This document shows positions 36,078 to 44,543 of a stretch of 61,083 nucleotides of DNA, piece by piece. Source of the DNA: Myxococcota bacterium. GTDB taxonomy: Bacteria; Myxococcota_A; UBA9160; SZUA-336. Both the position numbers and the translations under genes were made by a program. The first letter of the stretch is position 1. Every line of letters begins with the position of its first letter. Where the stretch lies: NCBI GenBank assembly GCA_035498015.1, contig DATKAO010000109.1, forward strand, positions 1 through 61,083, in the 5' to 3' direction. Below the pieces are notes generated by a model, which did no database searches, had not been told where the DNA came from, and saw only the letters and a list, made by a program, of their open reading frames with translations.

Positions 36078-36521
36078 TCAGTGCTGGGGCGGCGGCGCGA
36101 CGGGCGCGGCCACTTGGATCGACTTCAGATACTCGACGAGCGATGCGATGCGGTCGCGAACCTCGACCTCGTTCGTCGCGTCCGCGGCGTCATAGGCGAA
36201 GACCTTGCCCCAGAGCGGCATCTTCGCGGGTCCGTGGCCGCGCACGCGCCTGCGGCCGTCGATGATCTCGCGCACCTCCGGCTCGGGAAACACACCGCCG
36301 CGGCGCTTCGCGATGGTCGTGAGATCGGCGGGCGCCACCTTCAGCTCGTCTGCCAGCGGGCCATCGCCGTGGGCGCGCAAGCCGTGACACACCATGCAGT
36401 GCTGCTCGTACAGGTTGTGCCCCGCCTGCGCCGGCACCGACTCCTCGCCGCGCGCGGAGCCGCCGATGACCAGCAAGAACCCCATTGCCGCGGTCGACCG
36501 CCAGAGCCCGTGCGATTTCAT
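36078..36521 (-). CDS. Class I cytochrome c (exported), paralogue of 19246-19680
   Basis: A 147-residue protein with a signal peptide (TAAMGFLLVIGGSARG) and one heme motif CMVCH near residue 45. GDGPLADELKVAPADLTTI, RRGGVFPEPEVREIIDGRR and a methionine in GPAKMPLWGKVF match the other cytochrome in this window. It is probably periplasmic, donating or accepting electrons near a terminal oxidase or reductase. ATG 36521 is only 14 bases after the GC of a strong sigma-54-like promoter, so its message would be nearly leaderless; a TTG six codons upstream is less likely. Confidence 0.88.
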   Translation of the reverse strand: MKSHGLWRSTAAMGFLLVIGGSARGEESVPAQAGHNLYEQHCMVCHGLRAHGDGPLADELKVAPADLTTIAKRRGGVFPEPEVREIIDGRRRVRGHGPAKMPLWGKVFAYDAADATNEVEVRDRIASLVEYLKSIQVAAPVAPPPQH

Positions 36522-36534
36522 GGCCCGGCGCTGG

Positions 36535-36550
36535 TGCAACGCACATGCCG
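36535..36550 (-). promoter_or_regulatory. Putative sigma-54 promoter of cytochrome c-CBS operon
   Basis: On the minus strand CGGCATGTGCGTTGCA fits TGGCACG-N4-TTGCA at GGCA, G and TTGCA, with GG-N10-GC spacing. The GC is 14 bases before the ATG, so transcription would start within a few bases of the start codon. Confidence 0.55.
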
Positions 36551-36643
36551 CCGCGGCCGCGCACGAGAGGTCACTCGACCGTGGCGGAATGACTCAGCGT
36601 GGCATCGAGTCACGAGCCCGAGCCACGAGCGCGCACCCGGCGC

Positions 36644-36659
36644 GGGTATGCTCGTTGCA
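36644..36659 (+). promoter_or_regulatory. Possible sigma-54 promoter of universal stress operon
   Basis: GGGTATGCTCGTTGCA has a perfect TTGCA -12 element and the GG-N10-GC spacing, but the -24 element (GGTAT) is weak. The GC is 13 bases before ATG 36672, and the bases between resemble those of the divergent cytochrome promoter. Confidence 0.35.
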
Positions 36660-36671
36660 CCGCCGGCCCGC

Positions 36672-37523
36672 ATGAGCTGGCCACCGCGCCGAATCCTCGT
36701 CGGAGTCGACTTTTCCGAGAGCTCCCGGGCGGCGCTGTCGGCGGCCAGCGGCCTGGCGCGACGGGTCGGCGCGACGCTCTCGCTGCTCCATGTCGTGCCC
36801 GATGCGCTGCTCTTCTCGCCCTCGCCGGAGGCCCGGGCCGCGGCGTCGAGGCGCTTGTCGCTGCTGGCCGAGCGCGAGGCGCCGCCGGGCACGGATTTCC
36901 ACGTCCGAAAGGGCGACCCGACGCTCGAGCTGGTCGCGCTGCGCGACCTGGGCGACTTCGACCTCGTCGTGACTGGCGCGGGTCACATGCGCAGCATGGG
37001 GCGCTTCGTGCTGGGCAGCGTCGCGGGCAAGCTGCTCGGATACCCCGGAGCACCGCTCCTGATCGTCGCCTCGACGCCCTCGGGGGGCGAGTTCAAGCGC
37101 ATCCTGATCGCGCAGGAGAACCCGCGAGTCACTTCGCCCTGGCAGAAGATCGGCCTCGCGCTGGCGCATGCCGAGCGCGGCGAGGTGGCGCTGCTGCACG
37201 TGCTGCCGCCGCGCGGCTATCTCTCCGATCGACACCACGTCGACCTCGAGCCGCAGCGCGCGCCATCGCGGCTTTGCGCACAGCTCGCCAAGCTCGATCC
37301 GACGGTGCCCGCCCAGGTGGTGATCCGGCAGGGCGAGGCCGGCAACGAGATCGCGGTCGCCGCGCGCGAGCTCGACGTTCATCTGGTCGTGCTCGGCGCC
37401 GAGCGCAACCGCCCCGACCACGGGCCCGGCCCGGTCGTGAACCGCATCGCGCGCTCCGGCGTCCCGGCGCTGCTCGTGATCTGGCCCGAGCGCGAGTCGG
37501 ACGAGGAGTTCGCCGAGCATTGA
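36672..37523 (+). CDS. Tandem universal stress protein
   Basis: A 283-residue protein with two UspA-like domains. The first starts RRILVGVDFSESSRAALSAA and includes VTGAGHMRSMGRFVLGSVAG, an intact nucleotide-binding glycine pattern. The second starts FKRILIAQENPRVTSPWQKI and is more divergent, with LGAERNRPDHGPGPVVNRI. ATG 36672 is used because the domain starts at once; ATG 36648 is also in frame. It is the first gene of a three-gene stress operon with a CBS-DksA fusion and a BCAM0308 protein. Confidence 0.87.
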   Translation: MSWPPRRILVGVDFSESSRAALSAASGLARRVGATLSLLHVVPDALLFSPSPEARAAASRRLSLLAEREAPPGTDFHVRKGDPTLELVALRDLGDFDLVVTGAGHMRSMGRFVLGSVAGKLLGYPGAPLLIVASTPSGGEFKRILIAQENPRVTSPWQKIGLALAHAERGEVALLHVLPPRGYLSDRHHVDLEPQRAPSRLCAQLAKLDPTVPAQVVIRQGEAGNEIAVAARELDVHLVVLGAERNRPDHGPGPVVNRIARSGVPALLVIWPERESDEEFAEH

Positions 37524-37566
37524 CCGCCGCGGCGCGACCTCGTGCCAGGCTCCACGGAGGCATCCC

Positions 37567-38373
37567 ATGAACCTCTCCCAGCTCATGACGCGCGACCCCG
37601 AGACGATCACGGCGGACGCATCCGTTCTCGCCGCGCTCGACCTCATGCTCGATCGGGGGATCCGCCACCTGCCGGTGGTCGACCGGCATGAGCGGCTGCG
37701 CGGCATCGTCTCGCTCGACGATCTGCGCGCCGCACTGCCCTTCCCGGTCTCCCTGCGCACCGCCCCCGATCCGGCCGATCGGCTGCTGGCGCTGGACTGC
37801 GCGGTCGGCGAGGTCATGACTCACGAGCCGCTGACCGGCCGGCCGGAGATGCCCCTCGGCGACGCAGCGGAGCTCCTGGCGCGCTTCCGGATCGGCTGCC
37901 TGCCCGTCGTCGACCAGGAGGGACGCGTGGTCGGCATCTTCACCGAGGTCGACGCGCTGCGTGCGCTCGTCCTGCGCGAGCCGCAGAAGCGCAGCGCTGC
38001 GGACGCACGCCTGCTGGACCGCGAGCTCCTGGTCGCCGAGCTGCGCGCCGAGCGCGAGCGGATCGGCCAGCAGCTCCAGCGCCTGCAGGACTCGGAGCGC
38101 GGGCTCTCCGCCCAGACGCGCGAGCCCATCGACAACCCGGAGCGGGCGCGCCTGCTCGAGGAGATCTATCTGGAGGAGCCGCTCTCCGCGCTGGCGGCGA
38201 GCCGACTCGAGGCCTTGGACCACGCGCTCGCGCGCGCCACGCAGGGCAGGTTCGGAGTATGTGAGGATTGCGGGGCCGAGATCCCGGCGGCCCGCTTGCG
38301 CGCGATGCCGGGAGCGACTCTGTGTGTGCGCTGTGCGGCCGGAAGGTCGGCGCGCGCGGAGGCTCTGCGATGA
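37567..38373 (+). CDS. CBS-pair / DksA-TraR zinc-finger fusion protein
   Basis: A 268-residue protein with three parts. Two CBS domains occupy about residues 1-60 (MNLSQLMTRDPETITADAS) and 80-138 (VMTHEPLTGRPEM, CLPVVDQEGRVVGIFTEVDA). A helical, charged linker of about residues 140-228 (LLVAELRAERERIGQQLQRL) leads to a C4 zinc finger with Cys232, 235, 253 and 256 (GVCEDCGAEIP, TLCVRCAAG) of the DksA/TraR type. The helix plus C4 finger resembles DksA-family proteins that enter the RNA polymerase secondary channel. The fusion suggests that nucleotide state sensed by CBS modules could tune transcription. GGAGG precedes the ATG. Confidence 0.88.
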   Translation: MNLSQLMTRDPETITADASVLAALDLMLDRGIRHLPVVDRHERLRGIVSLDDLRAALPFPVSLRTAPDPADRLLALDCAVGEVMTHEPLTGRPEMPLGDAAELLARFRIGCLPVVDQEGRVVGIFTEVDALRALVLREPQKRSAADARLLDRELLVAELRAERERIGQQLQRLQDSERGLSAQTREPIDNPERARLLEEIYLEEPLSALAASRLEALDHALARATQGRFGVCEDCGAEIPAARLRAMPGATLCVRCAAGRSARAEALR

Positions 38374-38891
38374 AGGGCAAGGGGAAGGGACCGAAGAGCA
38401 GGAAGGCGAGCGAGCGCGCCGAGCGGCCGCAGCCGTCGCGGCACGAGCCGGAGCGCGGCAAGACCGATCGGCCCGCGGGCAAGCTCGCGGAGCCCCAGGT
38501 TTGCTCGACCTGCAAGGCGATCTACCACGAAGGACGCTGGGTCTGGCCGAAGGTCGCCAACCCGACGGGCCGGCCGACCCTCTGCCCCGCCTGCCAGCGG
38601 ATCCGCGACGAGCTGCCGGGCGGCGAGGTGCGCATCTCGGGTGACTTCGCGCGCGAGCACAAGGACGAGATCCTGGCGCGCGTCCGCCACGTCGAGGAAC
38701 GCGAGAAGGCCGAGCACCCGCTTCAGCGGCTGATGGCGATCCGCGAGGTGGCGCACGAGACGCTGATCACCACGACCGACTCACATCTCGCTCACGCGAT
38801 CGGCACGGCGCTGCACGACGCCTTCAAGGGCGAGCTGTCGGCGCCGTGGGCCGAGAAGAACGAGACACTGCGGGTGCGCTGGTCGCGCTGA
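38370..38891 (+). CDS. BCAM0308-family protein
   Basis: A 173-residue protein. The lysine-rich N-terminus (residues 1-35) precedes a zinc-ribbon-like region (QVCSTCKAIYHEGRWVWPKV and CPACQRIRDELPGGEV). KAEHPLQRLMAIREV and ITTTDSHLAHAIGTALHDAF follow, both diagnostic of the BCAM0308 family, whose members occur in low-oxygen-induced stress loci. Biochemical function is unknown; a ribosome- or RNA-associated role has been guessed for similar proteins. Its start overlaps the CBS-DksA stop (ATGA). Confidence 0.85.
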   Translation: MKGKGKGPKSRKASERAERPQPSRHEPERGKTDRPAGKLAEPQVCSTCKAIYHEGRWVWPKVANPTGRPTLCPACQRIRDELPGGEVRISGDFAREHKDEILARVRHVEEREKAEHPLQRLMAIREVAHETLITTTDSHLAHAIGTALHDAFKGELSAPWAEKNETLRVRWSR

Positions 38892-38976
38892 ATCCCTTTC
38901 GGGGAGCCACCCGACGAGACGCAAGCGCGGGACGTGGATGGGGGGAAGCGGCTCCGCGCCTGCGCCTCGCGGTGAC

Positions 38977-39429
38977 TCACTTGATCGCGATCTGGCGCGC
39001 CTTCGTCGCTTCCTTCTTCGGGATCTCGATGCGCAGCACGCCGTCGGCGAAGCTCGCCTTCAGCTGCTCGGCGAGCGCCGTGGGCGGGAGCGTGAAGGAG
39101 CGCGAGAACGAGCCGTAGGAGCGCTCGACCCAGTGCGAGCGGTCCTTCTTCTCCTCGCGTTCGCTCTTCTTCTCGCCGCGCAGGGTGAGCACATCTTCAT
39201 GGAGCTCGACCGTGAGGTCTTCGCGGCGGACCCCCGGCAGCTCCGCGCTGATCACGAACGCGTGCTCGTTCTCGCTGAGATCGACGGCAGGTGAAAGCAG
39301 CGAACCCCTCGCCGCTTCTTCGCCTTGCCGCGCGACGCGGCCGAACGGCCAGTCGCGGAACAAGACGTCGGCGAGCGAAGGCTCGTCGCGTGGGTTCCAA
39401 CGCTTGAGGCCAGAAGTTGGTTCCGCCAT
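38977..39429 (-). CDS. Hsp20 / alpha-crystallin family small heat shock protein
   Basis: A 150-residue small heat shock protein. The alpha-crystallin domain runs from about residue 45 (AVDLSENEHAFVISAELPGV) to 140, with the ADGVLRIEIPKK strand at its end; the C-terminus is short (RQIAIK). It forms oligomers that hold unfolded proteins in the cytoplasm. The ATG at 39429 has an AAGGAG site. A near-perfect sigma-54 promoter lies 36 bases upstream. The stop codon sits in TGAGTCA (minus strand). Confidence 0.93.
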   Translation of the reverse strand: MAEPTSGLKRWNPRDEPSLADVLFRDWPFGRVARQGEEAARGSLLSPAVDLSENEHAFVISAELPGVRREDLTVELHEDVLTLRGEKKSEREEKKDRSHWVERSYGSFSRSFTLPPTALAEQLKASFADGVLRIEIPKKEATKARQIAIK

Positions 39430-39464
39430 GAGCTTCTCCTTCGGGGTTGAGTGACTCGCAGTAG

Positions 39465-39480
39465 AGCAAGCGACGTGCCG
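39465..39480 (-). promoter_or_regulatory. Putative sigma-54 promoter of hsp20
   Basis: Minus-strand CGGCACGTCGCTTGCT matches GGCACG-N4-TTGC at every conserved core position with GG-N10-GC spacing, the best match in the window. The predicted transcript starts about 25 bases before the ATG and includes the AAGGAG ribosome-binding site. Confidence 0.7.
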
Positions 39481-39609
39481 GGAAACGCGTCGCCTGTCCG
39501 CGCGCCGCGGGGGGCCAGTGTGTGGCGGCGCCTCAGTGTGACCCTCGCGCAGGGGAATCTGTTCACAGCGCTTGACTTCGGCGCACCCAGCTAGAAAATT
39601 CGCCCAGGG

Positions 39610-40884
39610 ATGCTGAACCACGAGCTTCGCCTCGCGTTCTACGAGCTTGGCGACGAGGATCGCAAGAACCTGTCGCAGCTCCGGCCCCTGCTCGAGAAGT
39701 GGGCCGATTCGCTCGTGGCCGCGTTCTACCGGCACCTGCTGAGCTTCCAGGCCACGCGCGAGCTCCTGGCCGATCCCGACGTCAAGGACCGGTTGCTGGT
39801 CAAGCAACGCGAGTATCTGCTCTCGCTCGCCGACCCCGGGCTCGATGCCGACTACTTCGCGCAGCGGCTCGGGATCGGACGAACACACGTTCGTGTAGGC
39901 CTCGAGCCGCGCTTCTACCTGGGCGCGTATTCGCTCTACTTGCGCCTGCTCGTGCCTGCGATCCTGGAGAACTGGCAGCGCGAGCCCGCGCTGGCCGAGC
40001 GCATCATCCTGTCGCTCGAGAAGCTGCTCATGCTCGACGCGTCGGTCGCGATGGACTCGTACATCGCGCGCCGCGAGGAGCGGCTCGCGTTCTTGAATCA
40101 GGAGCTCGCGAACGCCTCGCGCGAGAGCGAGCGGCGCTTCGAGGCCGAGCACGAGCGCTCGCGCGACGCCACGGCCCGCGCTCGCGCCGCCGAGCAGCTC
40201 GTTTCACTCGCCACGCTGGTCGCGGGGCTGGCCCACGAGATCGGAACGCCCATGGGCGTGATCCGCGGTCACGCCGAGCTGCTCGAGTCGTCGGTGGCCG
40301 ACGAGCGCGGGCGCAAGCGCCTGCAGACGATCCGCGAGCAGATCGACCGCATCTCCCACATCATCCAGACGTTGCTCAACATGGCGCGGCCCGGCGCGCG
40401 CGACACCGCGCCCGTCGACGTGTGCGCGCTGCTGCGCGAGACGCTGGCCTTCCTGGCCGAGAAGCTGCGCGCGCACGCGATCGAGACCCGGCTCGAGCTG
40501 CCACCCCGCGCGATGGTGCGCGGCAGCTCGGACAAGCTGCAGCAGGTCCTGATCAACTTGGTGATCAACGCGGTCGACGCCATGAGCGCGGGCGGACAGC
40601 TCTCGGTGAGCGTCGACGCGAAATCACCCGACACGCTGGCGATCCGGGTCGCCGACACGGGCCAGGGCATGGATGCCGAGACCCAGGCGCGCATCTTCGA
40701 GCCGTTCTTCAGCACCAAGCCGCCCGGAAGCGGCAGCGGGCTCGGGCTGGTGGTCGTGCGCGAGATCGTGTCGGACCACGGCGGCTCGATCGAAGTCTCG
40801 AGCTCGCCGGGTCACGGCACCGAGTTCATCGTGACTCTACCGCGGCTGACTCAGTCCGACGCGCCGGTGAAGTCGGGAACGTAG
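39610..40884 (+). CDS. Globin-coupled sensor histidine kinase
   Basis: A 424-residue soluble kinase. Residues 1-155 form a protoglobin domain (LLEKWADSLVAAFYRHLLSF and GIGRTHVRVGLEPRFYLGAY), with His93 as the expected proximal heme ligand. A coiled-coil linker (about 155-200) leads to the HisKA domain, H-box LAHEIGTPMGVIRG with phospho-acceptor His209, and then the ATPase domain with LVINAVDAMS (N box), VADTGQGMD (G1) and GSGLGLVVV (G2). Globin-coupled sensors bind O2, CO or NO. It lies beside the NtrC-type regulator at 41449, separated only by a convergent CBS gene, so that is the likely partner. Its 3' end overlaps the CBS gene by 34 bases. Confidence 0.92.
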   Translation: MLNHELRLAFYELGDEDRKNLSQLRPLLEKWADSLVAAFYRHLLSFQATRELLADPDVKDRLLVKQREYLLSLADPGLDADYFAQRLGIGRTHVRVGLEPRFYLGAYSLYLRLLVPAILENWQREPALAERIILSLEKLLMLDASVAMDSYIARREERLAFLNQELANASRESERRFEAEHERSRDATARARAAEQLVSLATLVAGLAHEIGTPMGVIRGHAELLESSVADERGRKRLQTIREQIDRISHIIQTLLNMARPGARDTAPVDVCALLRETLAFLAEKLRAHAIETRLELPPRAMVRGSSDKLQQVLINLVINAVDAMSAGGQLSVSVDAKSPDTLAIRVADTGQGMDAETQARIFEPFFSTKPPGSGSGLGLVVVREIVSDHGGSIEVSSSPGHGTEFIVTLPRLTQSDAPVKSGT

Positions 40885-41312
40885 GCCGCGCGCAGCAAGT
40901 CACTCTCAGTCACCAGGCCCAGCAGCACCGGCCCCGCGGGACCCGGGCGCACGACCGGCAGGCAGCCGATCTTCTGTCCGAGCATGCGGCGCGCGGCCGT
41001 CGCCAGCGTGGTGGTCTCGTCGGCGGTGGTGAGCGTGCGCTGCATGACCTCGCGGATCGAGATGCTCCGCAGGTGGTCGATGCGCTGGGCAGGCGCGGCC
41101 GCCTCGAGCTTCGAGATCGACGCGGCCAGCACGTCGCGGTGCGAGACCAGGCCGACCAGCACGTCCTTGTGCACGACCGGCAGGTGGCGGATGCGCGCGA
41201 GCCGCATGATCCGGTCGGCCTCGAGCAGCGTCTCGTCGGGCCCGACGGCGATGAAGTTCGAACGCATCAAGCTGGCGACGGTCCGAGCGGGCAGAGGCGT
41301 GGATTGGGCCAT
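40851..41312 (-). CDS. CBS-domain pair protein
   Basis: A 153-residue two-CBS protein: VASLMRSNFIAVGPDETL with IRHLPVVHKDVLVGLVSHRD, and IREVMQRTLTTADE with KIGCLPVVRPGPAGPVLLGL. It probably senses adenylate pools. The frame is open to 41450, but MAQSTPLPARTV at 41312 is the sensible start: the sigma-54-like promoter and a 19-bp palindrome lie just upstream, and a longer product would cover them. It lies between the globin kinase and the sigma-54 activator, on the opposite strand, and is a likely target of that system. Confidence 0.88.
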   Translation of the reverse strand: MAQSTPLPARTVASLMRSNFIAVGPDETLLEADRIMRLARIRHLPVVHKDVLVGLVSHRDVLAASISKLEAAAPAQRIDHLRSISIREVMQRTLTTADETTTLATAARRMLGQKIGCLPVVRPGPAGPVLLGLVTESDLLRAAYVPDFTGASD

Positions 41313-41327
41313 TGGTCCGGCGGATCG

Positions 41328-41343
41328 TGCATTGCGCGTGCCC
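41328..41343 (-). promoter_or_regulatory. Putative sigma-54 promoter of the CBS gene
   Basis: Minus-strand GGGCACGCGCAATGCA has GGCACG for the -24 element and TGCA at -12, with GG-N10-GC spacing. The GC is 16 bases before ATG 41312, again predicting a very short leader. Confidence 0.55.
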
Positions 41344-41370
41344 TGTGGTTCGAAACCCCAGTTGTGGCGG

Positions 41371-41389
41371 TGTGCCCCATTCGGGCACA
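41371..41389. promoter_or_regulatory. 19-bp inverted repeat between CBS gene and sigma-54 activator
   Basis: TGTGCCC-CATTC-GGGCACA has perfect 7-bp arms and a 5-bp spacer, the same architecture as NtrC-type enhancer sites. It is centred about 52 bases upstream of the predicted CBS promoter start and about 70 bases before the activator gene, so it could serve CBS activation and autoregulation. Confidence 0.55.
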
Positions 41390-41448
41390 ATGGAAGCGCG
41401 CGAATTGCGCTCCGGACGAGGGCACGCCCCCTGCTATGACGGCTGACC

Positions 41449-42840
41449 ATGGGTGAACCGCGAAACGTACTGGTGGTCGACGACGAGCCCGCGATGCGGG
41501 AGATGCTGGTCTCTCTGTTGGAGGAGGCCGGGATTCACGCCCAGGCCGCCGAGTCCGCGCAGCAAGCGCTCGCGCTCTGCCGGGACACCGACCTCGACGC
41601 GGTGATCTCCGACATCCGCATGCCGGGGAAGGACGGAGTCACCCTGCTGGGCGAGCTGCGCGAGACCCGCCCCGAGACGCCGGTCATCCTGATGACCGCC
41701 TTCGGCAGCATCGACTCCGCCGTCGACGCCATGCGCCACGGCGCGTTCGACTACATCACCAAGCCCTTCCAGCGCGGCGCCGTGCTCGCCTCGCTCGAGC
41801 GCGCCTTCGAGCGGCGCACGCTCGAGCAGGAGAACCGGCGCCTGCGCCGCGCGCTCGACCGGACGAGCTCGTTCGGCGACCTGATCGGGGCGAGCCCGGC
41901 CATGCGCGAGATCTTCGCGCTGGTGCGCAAGATCTCGAGCAGCCGCTCGAACGTGCTGATCACCGGCGAGAGCGGCACCGGCAAGGAGGTGGTCGCGCGC
42001 ACGATCCACTTCACCGGCGGCCGCGCGCACGCCGCGTTCGTGCCGATCAACTGCACGGCCATGCCCGAGGGCCTGCTCGAGAGCGAGCTCTTCGGTCACG
42101 TGCGCGGCGCCTTCACCGGCGCGCACACCAGCAAGCGCGGCCTGTTCGAGGAGGCGAGTCACGGCACGATCTTCCTCGACGAGATCGGCGACATGAGCCC
42201 GGCCTTGCAGAGCAAGCTCCTGCGCGTGCTGCAGGAGCACGAGATCCGGCCGGTGGGCGGCAACAAGACCGTGCAGGTCGACGCGCGAGTCATCGCCGCG
42301 ACCAACAAGGACCTGCGCGCCGAGGTGGCCGCTGGCCGCTTCCGCCAGGATCTGTACTACCGGCTGAACGTGATTCCGATCCACATCCCCCCGCTGCGCG
42401 AGCGCCCGGAAGACGTCGCCCCGCTGGCGCAGTCGTTCCTGGCGCGCCACGCCCCGGGGCGAAAAGTCACGCTGGGGCTGGATGCGCTCGAGCTGCTGCG
42501 CCGCCAGCGCTGGGAGGGCAACGCGCGCGAGCTCGAGAACGCGATCGAGCGCGCGCTCCTGCTGACCGCCGGCGACGAGATCCGTGCCGCCGACCTGCCG
42601 CTCGAGGCCGCCGAGCTCCGGCCGGCCGGCGTGCCGGCTTCCCCCGCTGCAGCCGGGCTGCTCGACGACGCGCTCGCGCGCCAGCTCACGCTGGCGCAGC
42701 TCGGCACGCTGTACATCGAGCGCGTGCTCGCGCTCGTCCACGGCAACAAGGTGCGCGCCGCGCGCATCCTGGGCATCAACCGCCGCACGCTGTACCGCCG
42801 CAAGGAAACCCGCCGCGGCCGCGCGCAGAACCAGGAGTGA
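41449..42840 (+). CDS. NtrC-family sigma-54-dependent response regulator
   Basis: A 463-residue regulator with all three domains. The receiver has Asp55 as phospho-acceptor (VISDIRMPG) and DDE acidic residues at 11-13. The AAA+ domain has Walker A GESGTGKE (173-180), the sigma-54 contact loop GAFTGA (220-225), and Walker B FLDEIGDM. The Fis-type HTH is near the C-terminus ([15 protein letters not shown]). It therefore activates sigma-54 promoters when phosphorylated, most likely by the globin kinase nearby. It is followed three bases later by a universal stress gene in the same operon. It is the only sigma-54 activator in the window. Confidence 0.95.
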   Translation: MGEPRNVLVVDDEPAMREMLVSLLEEAGIHAQAAESAQQALALCRDTDLDAVISDIRMPGKDGVTLLGELRETRPETPVILMTAFGSIDSAVDAMRHGAFDYITKPFQRGAVLASLERAFERRTLEQENRRLRRALDRTSSFGDLIGASPAMREIFALVRKISSSRSNVLITGESGTGKEVVARTIHFTGGRAHAAFVPINCTAMPEGLLESELFGHVRGAFTGAHTSKRGLFEEASHGTIFLDEIGDMSPALQSKLLRVLQEHEIRPVGGNKTVQVDARVIAATNKDLRAEVAAGRFRQDLYYRLNVIPIHIPPLRERPEDVAPLAQSFLARHAPGRKVTLGLDALELLRRQRWEGNARELENAIERALLLTAGDEIRAADLPLEAAELRPAGVPASPAAAGLLDDALARQLTLAQLGTLYIERVLALVHGNKVRAARILGINRRTLYRRKETRRGRAQNQE

Positions 42841-42843
42841 CTC

Positions 42844-43725
42844 GTGCAGATCAAGACCATCCTCGTCCCCACCGACTTCTCCGAGCACGCCGAGCACGCG
42901 GTCTCGCAGGCCGCGGCGCTGGCGAAGCCGTTCGGCGCGAGCGTGCACCTGTTGCACGTGGTGCAGCTGCCCATGCTGCCCGCCAACCCCGAGGCGCCGC
43001 CGATCCCGATCACGTTCTGGCAGGAGATGCGCACCAACGCGCGCGCGCGGCTCGTGCCGATCCAGAAGAAGATCGAGTCACAGGGCGTGCGCTGCGAGAT
43101 CGAGGTGGTCGAGGACATTCCCGGCTTCGCGATCGCGGCGGCCGCGGAGCGCGCGCATGCCGACCTGATCGTGATGGGCAGCCGCGGTCTCACGGGGCTG
43201 AAGCACGTGCTGCTGGGGTCGGTCGCGGAGCGCACGGTGCGCGCCGCTCACTGCCCGGTCCTGACCGTGAAGACCGCCGACGTGCGACTGCGCACGATCC
43301 TGGTGCCCATGGACTTCTCGCCCGCGGCGCAGCAGGCGCTCGAGCTGGCCAAGTCGCTGGCCAAGACCGCGGGGCCGGCGCACCTGGTGCTGGTGCACGC
43401 CTACTACGTGCCGGTGGAGCTCGAGCAGTATCTCGTCTCGCACGGCGACCCGTTCTTCGAGCGCCTCGCCAAGGGAGTCACCAAGGACCTGGAGGCGATC
43501 CTGACCGGGCTCTCCGACGCCGGCATCTCGGCCGAGTACGCGGCGCGCCCAGGAGTGCCCGAGACCGTGATCCTCGAGGTGGCCCGGGAGAAGAAGGCCG
43601 ACCTGATCGCGATGGGCACGCACGGCCGGCGCGGCTTGAAGCACCTGCTCCTGGGTAGCGTGGCCGAGCACGTGGTGCGCGGCGCCGAGATCCCGGTGCT
43701 GACGGTGCGCGAGCGCAGCGCGTAG
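42844..43725 (+). CDS. Tandem universal stress protein
   Basis: A 293-residue protein with two intact UspA domains: [20 protein letters not shown] with [20 protein letters not shown], and [20 protein letters not shown] with [20 protein letters not shown]. Both nucleotide-binding glycine loops are complete. The GTG start lies three bases after the regulator's stop, whose TGACTC is part of a GAGTGACTC nonamer. Co-transcription with the sigma-54 activator makes it part of the stress circuit. It is convergent with pstB. Confidence 0.92.
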   Translation: MQIKTILVPTDFSEHAEHAVSQAAALAKPFGASVHLLHVVQLPMLPANPEAPPIPITFWQEMRTNARARLVPIQKKIESQGVRCEIEVVEDIPGFAIAAAAERAHADLIVMGSRGLTGLKHVLLGSVAERTVRAAHCPVLTVKTADVRLRTILVPMDFSPAAQQALELAKSLAKTAGPAHLVLVHAYYVPVELEQYLVSHGDPFFERLAKGVTKDLEAILTGLSDAGISAEYAARPGVPETVILEVAREKKADLIAMGTHGRRGLKHLLLGSVAEHVVRGAEIPVLTVRERSA

Positions 43726-43739
43726 CTCGCTGATCGCGC

Positions 43740-44540
<801 letters not shown>

Positions 44541-44543
44541 GAC

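Noticed and set aside
41383-41398. GG-N10-GC sequence facing the sigma-54 activator gene
   Set aside because: Spacing fits, but the -12 region (AAGCG) and part of the -24 element do not match the sigma-54 consensus; GG-N10-GC alone is common at this GC content.
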